DNA of 64,000 bases from JAGNHN01 sp964590645 (lineage in GTDB: Bacteria; Bacteroidota; Bacteroidia; Bacteroidales; JAGNHN01). The notes under the pieces are model-generated. The model made no database searches and was not told the origin of the DNA. It worked only from the letters and a program-made list of their open reading frames with translations. The stretch is from the NCBI GenBank assembly GCA_964590645.1, contig CAZPYJ010000018.1, forward strand, positions 1-64,000, in the 5' to 3' direction. Positions 16,056 through 24,590 of this stretch are shown in pieces (the first letter of the stretch is position 1; every line of letters starts with the position of its first letter). The position numbers were made by a program, and so were the translations under genes.

Positions 16056-16761
16056 CCTCTTGCCTGCTTTCAATTCTGGCAATCAGCGGAGCCAGCAGAT
16101 CTTCCTCAATAGAGGAATGGACTTTCAGGTGGAAATCCAGTTCAAAGAGTGCGATGATCAGGCTTCTTCGTATGCGATGGGAGGCGCCCAGGCAAAGGTG
16201 TTTCACCATCAGTTGCTTCAGTTCCGCCAGTTTGTATTCTATATCGGTGTGATGCTCCTGGTATTCCTGCACAGAAAACAGCTGGCGCTGCTTAAGCGGG
16301 GAAGATCCGGCCAGTTGGTCAAAATAGGGAAAGGCGACATCATCTTCATAATTCAGGTGTTCGAGCACCTCCTCGTAATACTCCTGATAAAACTGTTTCA
16401 GCATAATGAACACCCTGTCAGGCACGCTGCCATCCAACTGCAGGATCAGGCCCTCAATCTGCGGGAACTTCTCTTCCTTATAGTAGCGATGGCTGTTTTT
16501 CAGGAATCGGATCAGGCGGATGAGGTCCCCGCCCGAGAGTGCAGGCAGTGGGTGCAGGCTGAAACCATTATAGAGGTTGCACAATGGGATAAAGAGCTCG
16601 GGATTGATCTGGTGCTCGCGGCAGATATCCTCCACGCATTTGTCTTCCAGCCGATAATCTATGTCAAAATGCTCCAGAACGATCAGCAGGCCCGGATTCT
16701 CAAAGATAAGGTCTGCAAGCCTGGATTCTGCCTTGATAAAGGTATGTCGGGTTTGATACAT
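16048..16761 (-). CDS. Hemerythrin-like diiron protein (RIC/YtfE-related)
   Basis: 237 residues. The C-terminal four-helix bundle keeps a full ligand set for a diiron centre with YtfE-like spacing: His91 (NSHRYY), His135 and Glu139 (HLNYEDDVAFP), His170/171 (EHHTDIE), and His215 with Glu219 (FHLKVHSSIEEDLLAP). Residues 12-65 match the N-terminal ScdA-type domain but lack its CCGG motif; the segment reads IDYRLEDKC. RIC proteins repair iron-sulfur clusters after nitrosative or oxidative damage; other hemerythrins bind oxygen. With a regulator overlapping its 3' end, a sensor role is plausible. The start overlaps the preceding stop as TGATG. Confidence 0.85.
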   Translation of the reverse strand: MYQTRHTFIKAESRLADLIFENPGLLIVLEHFDIDYRLEDKCVEDICREHQINPELFIPLCNLYNGFSLHPLPALSGGDLIRLIRFLKNSHRYYKEEKFPQIEGLILQLDGSVPDRVFIMLKQFYQEYYEEVLEHLNYEDDVAFPYFDQLAGSSPLKQRQLFSVQEYQEHHTDIEYKLAELKQLMVKHLCLGASHRIRRSLIIALFELDFHLKVHSSIEEDLLAPLIARIESRQEDE

Positions 16762-17165
16762 CAGAAATGGATCTTATGGTAATCCCAGACCTGGTTATTC
16801 CGCAGGGTATGGATCTTCACGGCCAGGCGGATAAAAATATCCAGTTGTTTTTCCCTGAGCCACCTCCTGGCGTACTCCTTATCGCGGCAGGCATCGGCGA
16901 AGATCACCAGCAGGGCTTGCTTATGGGTGGCCAGCCATTGGTAGGCTTTTTCGCTTCCATCGATGGCGGCATCCAATGCCCCCAGATGAGGATATCCGTG
17001 CTTCATCAGCCATTCAAAGGCTTTTTCGCTCCCCCTGATTGCACTGGCCAGGGCTGCCAGCTCTGCAAAACCGTTCTTCAGCAGCCACTGCAGGATTTTC
17101 TCATTCCCGTCGATGGCTTCCCCAAAGGCTATGAGGACTTTGGCAGGATACTTCTGCAATGACAT
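16761..17165 (-). CDS. Small repeat protein of unknown function
   Basis: 134 residues. Two clear copies and one or two weaker ones of a roughly 33-residue unit are visible: AIDGNEKILQWLLKNGF, AIRGSEKAFEWLMKHGYPHL and AIDGSEKAYQWLATHKQ. The helix-turn-helix character suggests a short alpha-solenoid. The tail (REKQLDIFIRLAVKIHTLRN) looks like a capping helix. There is no signal peptide, so it is cytoplasmic. It lies between the radical SAM and hemerythrin genes with one-base overlaps at both ends, so it is translated with them. No function can be assigned; a scaffold or adaptor is one guess. Confidence 0.8.
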   Translation of the reverse strand: MSLQKYPAKVLIAFGEAIDGNEKILQWLLKNGFAELAALASAIRGSEKAFEWLMKHGYPHLGALDAAIDGSEKAYQWLATHKQALLVIFADACRDKEYARRWLREKQLDIFIRLAVKIHTLRNNQVWDYHKIHF

Positions 17166-17941
17166 TATCCATACACTTTGGTGGGAATACCCTGGTATTC
17201 AGCTCGCTGACCGATGGATAGCAATTCATCAAAGGATATCTTTTCCAGGCCTTCTTCCGGAGTATCCCTGTCGATGGCATAAATCATCGCATATTTAGGA
17301 TTCACCTCCTTCACGCAGCGTATCCAGGCTTCTACTTCAGAGTCATTGGTATTGTCAACATATTCCTTTCCGTAATGCCCGCGGAGAAAGATAGACTGAA
17401 TGATGAGGTTGCCTTTCAGGAGTTTGAGCTGGTCGAGGAGAATATCCAGCGTGAGCCGGCTTGGGGGCTGGTTGATCTTGCGAAAGCTTTCTTCCGTACC
17501 GGCATCCAGTTTGAGCATATTCAGGTCCACCTTCTGCAATGCATCAAGTATATCGGCTTTATGCAACATTGAGGCATTGGAAAGAACCCCGATCCTGGTA
17601 TCCGGAACATAGCGGTCACGCAGGACGAGGGTATCCCCGATGATGGCTGCAAAATCGGGATGAAGGGTTGGCTCGCCGTTTCCGGCGAAGGTAATGGCAT
17701 CAGGAACGGGGCCGGTCTTTTTCAGCTCCTTCAAACGGGCTTCCAGTTGATTGGAAACTTCCTCCCTGGAGGGGAGAGGGGTTCCATCCTTGCGTTTGCT
17801 GCCTGCCCATCCGCATTCACAGTAAATGCAGTTGAAGGAACAAAATTTATAGTCCTTAGGAAGCAAATTGATACCCAGGGATATTCCGAGTCGCCGGCTC
17901 TTAATAGGGCCAAAAACGATTTCATTAAACAGGATTGACAT
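17165..17941 (-). CDS. Radical SAM protein (COG0731-like)
   Basis: 258 residues from the ATG giving MSILFNEIVFGPIKSRRLGI; an upstream extension of 21 codons looks spurious. The FGPxxSRRLGxSLGI opening and the cluster motif CSFNCIYC (Cys-x3-Cys-x2-Cys) mark the radical SAM group related to wyosine-type Fe-S oxidoreductases. ITFAGNGEPTLHPDF is the usual GGE-like SAM-binding segment. The substrate is unknown. It is first in a four-gene operon, joined to the repeat protein by TAATG. Oxygen-sensitive chemistry next to a diiron protein suggests a shared link to oxygen or NO, which is inference. Confidence 0.9.
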   Translation of the reverse strand: MSILFNEIVFGPIKSRRLGISLGINLLPKDYKFCSFNCIYCECGWAGSKRKDGTPLPSREEVSNQLEARLKELKKTGPVPDAITFAGNGEPTLHPDFAAIIGDTLVLRDRYVPDTRIGVLSNASMLHKADILDALQKVDLNMLKLDAGTEESFRKINQPPSRLTLDILLDQLKLLKGNLIIQSIFLRGHYGKEYVDNTNDSEVEAWIRCVKEVNPKYAMIYAIDRDTPEEGLEKISFDELLSIGQRAEYQGIPTKVYG

Positions 17942-18076
17942 CTCGTTCAGCTTAAGACTTCGAAGATACGGGCTTTTTTTTAACGCCCGTGCTGTCTTCT
18001 TCACCTTTGACTTGAACCCGGCTGGCCCGCTCTTGTTTATTTAGCCCTGCCTCTGAGAGGCTAAACGCAAAAATTG

Positions 18077-18084
18077 TACTTTTG
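18077..18084 (+). promoter_or_regulatory. -7 box TACTTTTG
   Basis: Near-consensus TAnnTTTG box sixteen bases before the prenyl synthase ATG. It supports that ATG over the TTG lying inside the box. Confidence 0.5.
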
Positions 18085-18099
18085 AGCGGTCAGCAACGG

Positions 18100-19074
18100 A
18101 TGAGCAACCTTACAGAAATAAGCCGGCCCATTCAGGGTCATCTGCAGGATTTTGACCGGCATTTCCGGGAATCTATGCGTACCCCTGTGCCTTTGCTCAC
18201 CAAGATCACCCGCTATATCATCAAGCGAAAGGGAAAGCAAATACGGCCTTTGTTTGTATTTCTTTCCGCCGGCCTCTGCGGTAACATCAATGAATCCACA
18301 CACCGGGCCGCAGCTTTGGTAGAACTGCTGCATACCGCCACCCTGGTACACGATGATGTGGTGGATGATTCCTTTGAACGCCGGGGCTTTTTTTCCATCA
18401 ATGCATTGTGGAAAAACAAGATTGCCGTGCTGGTGGGCGACTTCCTGCTTTCCCGGGGGCTTCTGCTGGCCGTAGATCATAAGGAGTATGATCTGCTTCG
18501 CATCGTTTCGGATGCTACCCGTGAGATGAGTGAAGGGGAGTTGCTGCAGATCGAAAAGGCCCGGAGTCTGGATATTGACGAAGCGACCTATTATGAGATC
18601 ATCCGAAAAAAGACCGCTTCCCTGATTGCCTCCTGCTGTGCCAGCGGGGCGCGCTCTGTAAGCAGCGACCCTGTGAAAATATCCAAAATGAAAGCCTTCG
18701 GAGAAAAGGTGGGAATGGCATTTCAAATTAAAGATGACCTGCTCGATTTCAGCGACAGCCGCATTACGGGCAAACCCAATGGGGTGGACATCAAAGAAAA
18801 GAAGATGACCCTTCCACTGATCTGGTTCCTGAATCACCAGGCAGAAGGGGAAAGGAAAAAGATCATCCGCTTTATTCGCAAGCATAGCGAGAAAAGATTG
18901 AAAACCAGGAACCTGGTGAAACAGATCAGGAAAAGTGGAGGGATAGAATACACCCACACCCAGATGATCCGCTACCGGGATGAGGCCATTGCCATCCTGC
19001 AGGATTTTCCCGACGGACCGGAAAAAACAGGATTAATACAACTCTTATATTTCACCACCGAACGAAAACACTAA
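18100..19074 (+). CDS. Polyprenyl diphosphate synthase
   Basis: 324 residues, the normal size for a long-chain trans-prenyltransferase. The first aspartate-rich motif is in LVHDDVVDDSFERRG and the second in FQIKDDLLDF; GKQIRP supplies the substrate-binding lysine and arginine. It condenses isopentenyl diphosphate onto an allylic primer, most likely to make the side chain of menaquinone, the usual Bacteroidota quinone. The chain length cannot be read reliably. The gene is divergent from the radical SAM operon and is followed 9 bases later by the YwqK-type gene, so the two may share a transcript. Confidence 0.92.
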   Translation: MSNLTEISRPIQGHLQDFDRHFRESMRTPVPLLTKITRYIIKRKGKQIRPLFVFLSAGLCGNINESTHRAAALVELLHTATLVHDDVVDDSFERRGFFSINALWKNKIAVLVGDFLLSRGLLLAVDHKEYDLLRIVSDATREMSEGELLQIEKARSLDIDEATYYEIIRKKTASLIASCCASGARSVSSDPVKISKMKAFGEKVGMAFQIKDDLLDFSDSRITGKPNGVDIKEKKMTLPLIWFLNHQAEGERKKIIRFIRKHSEKRLKTRNLVKQIRKSGGIEYTHTQMIRYRDEAIAILQDFPDGPEKTGLIQLLYFTTERKH

Positions 19075-19083
19075 GTCCGACCT

Positions 19084-20412
19084 ATGCAGAAGCATCCTCT
19101 CCTGCCAAACCCGGGCCTCGCTGCCCTTTGGATGATCCTCTTTTTTCTATGCCCGTCCCTGCAGGCTCAGGAGGTACTGAAATCATACTGGCCCGACAGC
19201 ACCCTGCAAAGTGAAGGAAAGATGAAGGAAGGCCGTGAAGACGGAATGTGGCGCTATTATCATCCCAATGGGAAATTATGGTCAGAAGGGAAATATGAGC
19301 TGGGAGAGAAATGCGGGCGATGGACTTACTATTACGAGACCGCTACCAGGGAACAGGAAGTAGATCTTGATCAGGGCAGTTTCAAAAGATGGCACCCCAA
19401 TGGGCAGCTCGCTGAAGAGGGAAAGCTGAAGGAGGGCGTCAGGGAAGGACGCTGGGAATCGTGGTATCCCGACGGAAAATTGAAAGAGGTACTGCATTAC
19501 CGGGCGGGCAGGAAGAACGGAGCGATTACAGAGTATCACCCGACGGGCGAAAAAGCACTGGAAGGCTTTTATGTGGACGACAGCCTGGATGGCGAAGCAA
19601 AATGGTATTATCCGGACGGCAAGCTTGAAATGGAAGGCTGGCTCAGGCAAGGACTGCAAGACAGCAATTGGGTATTTTATCATCCCACTGGCCGCATAGG
19701 CAGTACCGGGTCTTTCCGAAAGGGCAAACAGCACGGGCTATGGCAGTTTTTTTATGAAACCGGTGAACTCTGGCGCGAGGGCCATTACGAAGCGGGTAAG
19801 CGCAGCGGTGTATGGGTCACCTGGTATGAGTCTGGAAAAAAAGACCGGGAGGGGCCTTTTCAGGATGACAAGGAGCACGGCAAATGGATGAGCTGGTTCG
19901 AAAATGGTCAGATCAGGGACAGGGGCTTCTTCGCTGAAGGAGAGATGGACCAGCTCTGGGAAGGATGGTACGAAAGTGGAAAACGGGAATACAGCATCCA
20001 ATATGAGCAGGGAATCAGGGAAGGCAAAGCGCTCTGGTGGTACGAAAATGGAAACAAGAAATCGGAAGGCTTTTTCAGCAGTGGCTTAAAGCAGGGGATG
20101 TGGACTGAATGGTATGAGAGCGGAATGATGAAGGAGCGCGGAAACTATGCCGGAGGAGTACAGGATGGAAGGTGGACCTTTTACGACAGCAAGGGCATAT
20201 TGCTCCGCGAACAGGCTTTCAGGGAAGGAAAACCGGAGGGGTATTGGGCAGAATACTATGCCAATGGGAGAAAAAAAGCGGAGGGTGCCTTCAATGAAGG
20301 GAGAAAAGAAGGCCGCTGGACATACTGGGACGACAAGGGGAATGTGTTGAAAAGCGAAGTATTCAAATTTGGACGGCGTGTGCCTGTAGTGGAAAAGCCG
20401 AACCGGCAGTGA
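19084..20412 (+). CDS. Secreted MORN-repeat protein (YwqK-like)
   Basis: 442 residues with a signal peptide ending at LQAQ. Almost the whole mature protein is more than a dozen copies of a 22-24-residue MORN-type unit, as in WxxYHPNGKLWSEGKYELGEK, with W-x-x-Y and NG/SG turns repeated throughout. Databases call such proteins YwqK-family antitoxins, but that label is based on a weak link; an envelope or surface role fits better with export. No toxin-like partner is adjacent. It converges on the sensor kinase gene with no gap between the stop codons. Confidence 0.88.
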   Translation: MQKHPLLPNPGLAALWMILFFLCPSLQAQEVLKSYWPDSTLQSEGKMKEGREDGMWRYYHPNGKLWSEGKYELGEKCGRWTYYYETATREQEVDLDQGSFKRWHPNGQLAEEGKLKEGVREGRWESWYPDGKLKEVLHYRAGRKNGAITEYHPTGEKALEGFYVDDSLDGEAKWYYPDGKLEMEGWLRQGLQDSNWVFYHPTGRIGSTGSFRKGKQHGLWQFFYETGELWREGHYEAGKRSGVWVTWYESGKKDREGPFQDDKEHGKWMSWFENGQIRDRGFFAEGEMDQLWEGWYESGKREYSIQYEQGIREGKALWWYENGNKKSEGFFSSGLKQGMWTEWYESGMMKERGNYAGGVQDGRWTFYDSKGILLREQAFREGKPEGYWAEYYANGRKKAEGAFNEGRKEGRWTYWDDKGNVLKSEVFKFGRRVPVVEKPNRQ

Positions 20413-21459
20413 TTATTCGGCTTTTTGCAGGGTGAAAGCAAAGGTCGTACCAACCCCCAGTGTACTTCTCACATTGATGGTCTGTTTGTGGGCTTCGATG
20501 ATGTGCTTGACAATAGCCAGGCCCAATCCCGAGCCTCCTTTCTCCGAAGTCCGGGCCTTGTCGGTACGGTAAAAACGTTCAAAAAGACGCGGCAGATCTT
20601 CCCGCGATATCCCGTCTCCGTTGTCGGTCACCTCTACCAGCAAATGATCATCCATATCGAAAAAGCTGATACTGGTGCTACCCCTTTTGTTTCCATACAC
20701 AATGGAGTTGTCGAGCAGATTGGTCAGCACCTGACGGATGCGGTTCTTGTCGGCCCTCACCCAAACGGGACGTTCGTATGGTTTGGCCAGCGAAAGGCTG
20801 GTGCGCCGGCTCTTGGCCTTGTCGCTGAGGTAATCGATCACTTCCCTGCTCAGGCTCACAATATCCACCCGCTCAATATTCAGCTTTAACTGCCCGGACT
20901 CAAGCTTGGAGATCATCTCCAGATCCTGGACGATGGCGATCATCCTTTCAATGCTCTTCTCCGTCTTCAGCAAATAATCCCGGTTGATGCTCGGGTCTTC
21001 CAGTGCCCCGTCAAGCAGGGTGAGTACGTAGCCCTGTATGTTGAAGATGGGCGTTTTGAGCTCGTGAGAAATATTGCCGATATATTCCCTGCGGTATGCT
21101 TCCAGCCGCCGTAAAGCATCAATCTCCTCTTTCTTTTCCTGCTCCCATTCCCGCACGTGCTCATTCACCCGCTCAATCATATCCTGGCGCCGCTCTTTTT
21201 CACTCCGCCCCTTGATCTCAGAACTGCGGATGTTCAGAATGGTTTTGTAGATAGGGCGAATCTTCTCGTAGATGTATTTTTCCAGAATGAAACGGGCCAG
21301 ATAATAGATAAAGAAAAAAAGCAGCACGGCACTGCCAAGCAGGATGTACACATTAAAAGCCGTGTGAAACAGGGCCGCCAGCATTGAAATCACCACATAA
21401 AAACCGGTGATGTACAAGGCCGACCAAAATGCGAGGTTGCGGGGATCTGAGTAGTGCAT
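20413..21459 (-). CDS. Sensor histidine kinase
   Basis: 348 residues. Two N-terminal membrane segments (about 11-31 and 36-57) have almost no periplasmic loop between them, so it probably senses within or near the membrane. A coiled linker (75-125) leads to the HisKA domain with His132 in NISHELKTP, then HATPase motifs: N box in LLDNSIVYGN, G1 in DNGDGI, F box FERFYR, and G2 GGSGLGLAI. It phosphorylates the response regulator encoded 20 bases upstream in the same operon. PhoR-like in layout; the stimulus is unknown. Confidence 0.94.
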   Translation of the reverse strand: MHYSDPRNLAFWSALYITGFYVVISMLAALFHTAFNVYILLGSAVLLFFFIYYLARFILEKYIYEKIRPIYKTILNIRSSEIKGRSEKERRQDMIERVNEHVREWEQEKKEEIDALRRLEAYRREYIGNISHELKTPIFNIQGYVLTLLDGALEDPSINRDYLLKTEKSIERMIAIVQDLEMISKLESGQLKLNIERVDIVSLSREVIDYLSDKAKSRRTSLSLAKPYERPVWVRADKNRIRQVLTNLLDNSIVYGNKRGSTSISFFDMDDHLLVEVTDNGDGISREDLPRLFERFYRTDKARTSEKGGSGLGLAIVKHIIEAHKQTINVRSTLGVGTTFAFTLQKAE

Positions 21460-21479
21460 ATTGTTTCCTGATGCCGGGC

Positions 21480-22163
21480 TCAGCCTTCAAATTTATAGCC
21501 AACCCCTTTGACCGTTTTGATGGTATCTATTTCCAGTTTCTCCCGGATCTTGCGGATGTGTACATCGATGGTGCGGTCCCCCACGATCACATTGTTGCCC
21601 CATACCTGGGCGAAAATCTCATCGCGGCTGAACACCTTGTCGGGGCGCGAAGTAAGCAGCAAAAGCAATTGAAACTCTTTCTTAGGCAGAATAATCTCTT
21701 TGTCTCCTTTGACGATGAGATAACGGTCCTTATCGATGGTAAAATCCTTGAATTCCAGTATGCTCTCCTTCTCAACCTCATCTGAATACCTTCTGAGCAA
21801 AGCTTTGATGCGACTGACCAGCACTTTGGGTTTGACCGGTTTGGTTACATAATCATCGGCTCCGGCATCGAAACCTGCAATCTGGGAATAGTCTTCTCCC
21901 CGGGCCGTCAGAAAGAGGATGAGTACATTGGCCAGTTCGGGCATTTGTTTGATCTCAGTGCAGGTTTCAATCCCGTCCATCCTGGGCATCATTACATCCA
22001 GAATGATGAGATGGGGATTGAATTTCTGGGCTTTCTTTATGCCTTCCTTGCCGTTGGAGGCCGTAGCAAGCTGAAAGCCTTCCTTTTTGAGGTTGTAGCC
22101 GATAAACTCCAACACATCCGGTTCGTCATCCACCAGCAGTATCCTGTAATGCTCGTTTTCCAT
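21480..22163 (-). CDS. OmpR/PhoB-family response regulator
   Basis: 227 residues. The receiver domain has the acidic pair VDDEPD, phosphoacceptor Asp56 in LIILDVMMP and the conserved lysine in VTKPVKP. The C-terminal winged helix has SRDEIFAQVWG, then DRTIDVHIRKIREKL and VKGVGYKF. It is the partner of the downstream kinase. A TACTTTTG box and a pair of ACCGGT hexamers spaced 12 bases apart lie upstream, and the hexamers might be its own binding site. Confidence 0.95.
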   Translation of the reverse strand: MENEHYRILLVDDEPDVLEFIGYNLKKEGFQLATASNGKEGIKKAQKFNPHLIILDVMMPRMDGIETCTEIKQMPELANVLILFLTARGEDYSQIAGFDAGADDYVTKPVKPKVLVSRIKALLRRYSDEVEKESILEFKDFTIDKDRYLIVKGDKEIILPKKEFQLLLLLTSRPDKVFSRDEIFAQVWGNNVIVGDRTIDVHIRKIREKLEIDTIKTVKGVGYKFEG

Positions 22164-22183
22164 TGTTTTTGAATACGAATATA

Positions 22184-22223
22184 ACCGGTGTTCAAACCGG
22201 TCTGGTTTATACCTGCAAAAGTA
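22184..22223 (-). promoter_or_regulatory. Promoter and ACCGGT pair of the two-component operon
   Basis: Minus-strand TACTTTTG (22223-22216) resembles the -7 box. Between it and the start codon are two self-complementary hexamers ACCGGT at 22184-22189 and 22196-22201, 12 bases apart, close to one helical turn. Confidence 0.4.
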
Positions 22224-22373
22224 GCGCTTAAAGATAGTGTAATGATTTCATAATGTTGATTTAAGGATAATTTCACATTGGGATATGCCAAAGCAAAGTT
22301 CAGCGTATCCATTTTGCAGGACAGGTTTAAGAAGCCGGAAAAGAAGGTTTGACCCGGGGAGCTACCGATGTCC

Positions 22374-23390
22374 TTATAAGGCGGTAAACTGGCGGAGAAA
22401 TCGCAGGTCGTTCTCAAAGAAAAGCCGGAGGTCGTTCACATTGTACTTCACCAGGGTAATCCTCTCAATGCCCATTCCGAAGGCATATCCGGAGTAGATT
22501 TCAGGATCGATATCACAGGCTTTCAACACATTGGGATCCACCATACCACAACCGAGGATTTCGACCCAGCCGGTATATTTACAAATTCGGCAACCTTTTC
22601 CTTTGCAGGAGCAGGATATATCCATTTCTGCCGAAGGCTCGGTAAAGGGGAAATAGGATGGGCGAAGCCTGATTTGTGTTTCCTCCCCGAACATTTCCCG
22701 GGCAAAATAGAGCAGGGTTTGCCGCAGGTCGGCAAAAGATACCCCTCTGTCAATGTACAGGCCTTCCACCTGGTGAAAGATTACGTGGGCGCGGGCGCTG
22801 ATGGCTTCGTTGCGGAAGACCCTGCCCGGACTGATGGTACGGATGGGTGGCGGCTGTTGCTGCATCACGCGCACCTGAACAGAAGAGGTATGGGTTCGGA
22901 GCAGAATATCCGGATTGTTGTGGATAAAAAAAGTATCCTGCATATCGCGGGCCGGATGCTCGGGCGGAAAATTGAGGGCGGAAAAGTTATGCCAGTCGTC
23001 TTCAATCTCAGGTCCTTCCGAAACCACAAACCCCAGGCGGGAGAAGATATCGTCGATCTGCTTGCGGACAATAGAGAGGGGATGACGGCTTCCGATGGGA
23101 GCCTGCACTGCAGGGCGGCTCAGGTCCGTGGTAAGCTCCCCGGCTGGCGTATTGCTTTCAGCCAGAAGCTTCAGGCTGTCCATCTTTTCCCGGGCGGCCT
23201 CTTTGAGCTGGTTCAGCAGCTGTCCGATTTCACGTCTTTCCTCCGGTTCTACCGATTTAAAATCTCCGAAAAGCTGCTGAAGGCGCCCTTTGCGCGACAT
23301 ATAAGTCAACCGAAACTGTTCGAGCGCTTCTGATCCCTTCCCTTCATAAGCCTGTATCTCATTGAGGCAGGCCGCAATCTTTTCCTTCAT
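22374..23390 (-). CDS. pheS: Phenylalanyl-tRNA synthetase alpha subunit
   Basis: 338 residues, standard length. An N-terminal coiled arm (1-85) binds tRNA. The class II catalytic core has motif 2 residues in RTHTSSVQVRVM and the family signatures HPARDMQDTFF, GCGMVDPNVL and GMGIERI. It charges tRNA-Phe together with the beta subunit, whose gene is not in this window. It begins 8 bases after the cyclophilin stop on the same strand, so both are likely co-transcribed. Confidence 0.97.
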   Translation of the reverse strand: MKEKIAACLNEIQAYEGKGSEALEQFRLTYMSRKGRLQQLFGDFKSVEPEERREIGQLLNQLKEAAREKMDSLKLLAESNTPAGELTTDLSRPAVQAPIGSRHPLSIVRKQIDDIFSRLGFVVSEGPEIEDDWHNFSALNFPPEHPARDMQDTFFIHNNPDILLRTHTSSVQVRVMQQQPPPIRTISPGRVFRNEAISARAHVIFHQVEGLYIDRGVSFADLRQTLLYFAREMFGEETQIRLRPSYFPFTEPSAEMDISCSCKGKGCRICKYTGWVEILGCGMVDPNVLKACDIDPEIYSGYAFGMGIERITLVKYNVNDLRLFFENDLRFLRQFTAL

Positions 23391-23398
23391 CCCCTGGC

Positions 23399-24043
23399 TT
23401 ATTCCTTGACGATCTTCATCGTCATTTTAATGTCTTTCAGAGGCTTATTGGCCCCTCCCGTTTGTACCCCGGCGATGTCATCCACCACGTCCATTCCGCT
23501 CAGGACCTCACCGAAAATGGTATAATCTCCATCCAGATGGGGTGCTCCGCCTTCTTCCACATAGGCCTTTTTCTGGGCGTCGTTCCAACTCTTGTTGCTA
23601 CGGGATGCAAAGGCATCCAGCTCAGCCCCGCTGAACTTTCGTCCGTCCACAATATAAAATTGTGATCCCGATGATGCTTTTTTGGGATTGATCTGGTCCG
23701 GCATCCGGGCGGCACACAGGCTTCCTCTTTTATGGAAATACTGGGGAAGGATTTCTGCGGGTACCGTATAACCGGGGTCTTCCGTTCCGGTGGCACCCCC
23801 ACCGCCCTGTATCATAAAGTTCTGGATCACCCGGTGAAAGATAGAGCCGTCGTAGTAGCCTTCTTTAACGAGTTTTACAAAATTGTCGCGGTGCAGCGGA
23901 GTCTCATCGTAAAGTGCGATCAGAATATCGCCCTTATCTGTGGAGATCATCACCTGTACCCTGTCGTCGGATTGGGTTTGTGCATTCATATACGTGAATG
24001 GGATTAGACAGGTAAGCAGTAAAGTTGCAATGGTTTTTTTCAT
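23399..24043 (-). CDS. Exported cyclophilin-type peptidyl-prolyl isomerase
   Basis: 214 residues with a signal peptide (MKKTIATLLLTCLIPFTYMN, about 21 residues). The cyclophilin fold is complete: IALYDETPLHRDNFVKL, FHRVIQNFMIQGG with the catalytic arginine, GSQFYIV, and FGEVLSGMDVVDDI. An insert around 115-150 is rich in lysine and aspartate, as in several Bacteroidota homologues. It assists folding of envelope proteins in the periplasm. It is upstream of pheS in the same direction, and the divergent gene behind it has its own promoter. Confidence 0.94.
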   Translation of the reverse strand: MKKTIATLLLTCLIPFTYMNAQTQSDDRVQVMISTDKGDILIALYDETPLHRDNFVKLVKEGYYDGSIFHRVIQNFMIQGGGGATGTEDPGYTVPAEILPQYFHKRGSLCAARMPDQINPKKASSGSQFYIVDGRKFSGAELDAFASRSNKSWNDAQKKAYVEEGGAPHLDGDYTIFGEVLSGMDVVDDIAGVQTGGANKPLKDIKMTMKIVKE

Positions 24044-24062
24044 AACAATAGGGAAGAATTTC

Positions 24063-24070
24063 TATCTTTG
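24063..24070 (+). promoter_or_regulatory. -7 box TATCTTTG
   Basis: Exact TAnnTTTG match 31 bases before the ATG of the small lipoprotein; no clear -33 TTG. Confidence 0.5.
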
Positions 24071-24101
24071 AACGCTTAACGGGCAAAAGTACAAAAATTA
24101 G

Positions 24102-24467
24102 ATGAGGACAATCCATCGTTTCTGGCACCTGCTGCTCCCAATGGCCTTTTTTGCCGCTATTTTTATTTTTCCTGCCTGCGAAGAAGAAGGCGGAGATATG
24201 GAAGCCGTCATTCGGGTGCGGTATCTTGGAGACACCGCCAGGGCGGTTCCCGGAGCCCTTGTGGTATTATCGAAGAATGATATCCTCGAGGACGGGCACA
24301 CGGATGAAAAGGGCGAATTTTCACACGTCTTTCAGCTGGAAGCCATCCTGGATGTGATTGCCACCAAAGATACAGGAGACACCACCCCCGTTCACCTGAG
24401 CGGTTCCTCCATCATTCGCCTTCAACCGGGCAAAACCGTTTACCGCACCGTCTACCTGGGCCAATAG
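24102..24467 (+). CDS. Small lipoprotein with Ig-like carrier fold
   Basis: 121 residues. The lipobox FPAC (Cys26) is followed by EEEGGD. The mature part (30-121) shows a transthyretin/CarboxypepD-like beta sandwich pattern: VIRVRYLGDTARAVPGALVV, then DGHTDEKGEFSHVF and a final VYRTVYLG. The DGxTDExGEF turn is typical of that fold. No partner is encoded nearby. It is unlikely to be an enzyme; it may be a structural envelope lipoprotein. Confidence 0.78.
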   Translation: MRTIHRFWHLLLPMAFFAAIFIFPACEEEGGDMEAVIRVRYLGDTARAVPGALVVLSKNDILEDGHTDEKGEFSHVFQLEAILDVIATKDTGDTTPVHLSGSSIIRLQPGKTVYRTVYLGQ

Positions 24468-24590
24468 TTGCCCATCAATGATCTGCATTGCCGCTTTGAT
24501 CCCCCTGCGGCCGGAATGTCGCATTTTTCCAATTCCAGGCCCTGCCCTTGCCGCAATTTTGCCGGGTCAACCAATTAAACCTTTTGAAAA

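Noticed and set aside
18061..18957. 298-codon minus-strand frame opposite the polyprenyl synthase
   Set aside because: The plus strand encodes both DDxxD motifs; the minus frame has none and is a shadow.
19084..20412. Toxin-antitoxin system based on the YwqK label
   Set aside because: The protein is exported and no toxin-like gene is adjacent; the label alone is not evidence.
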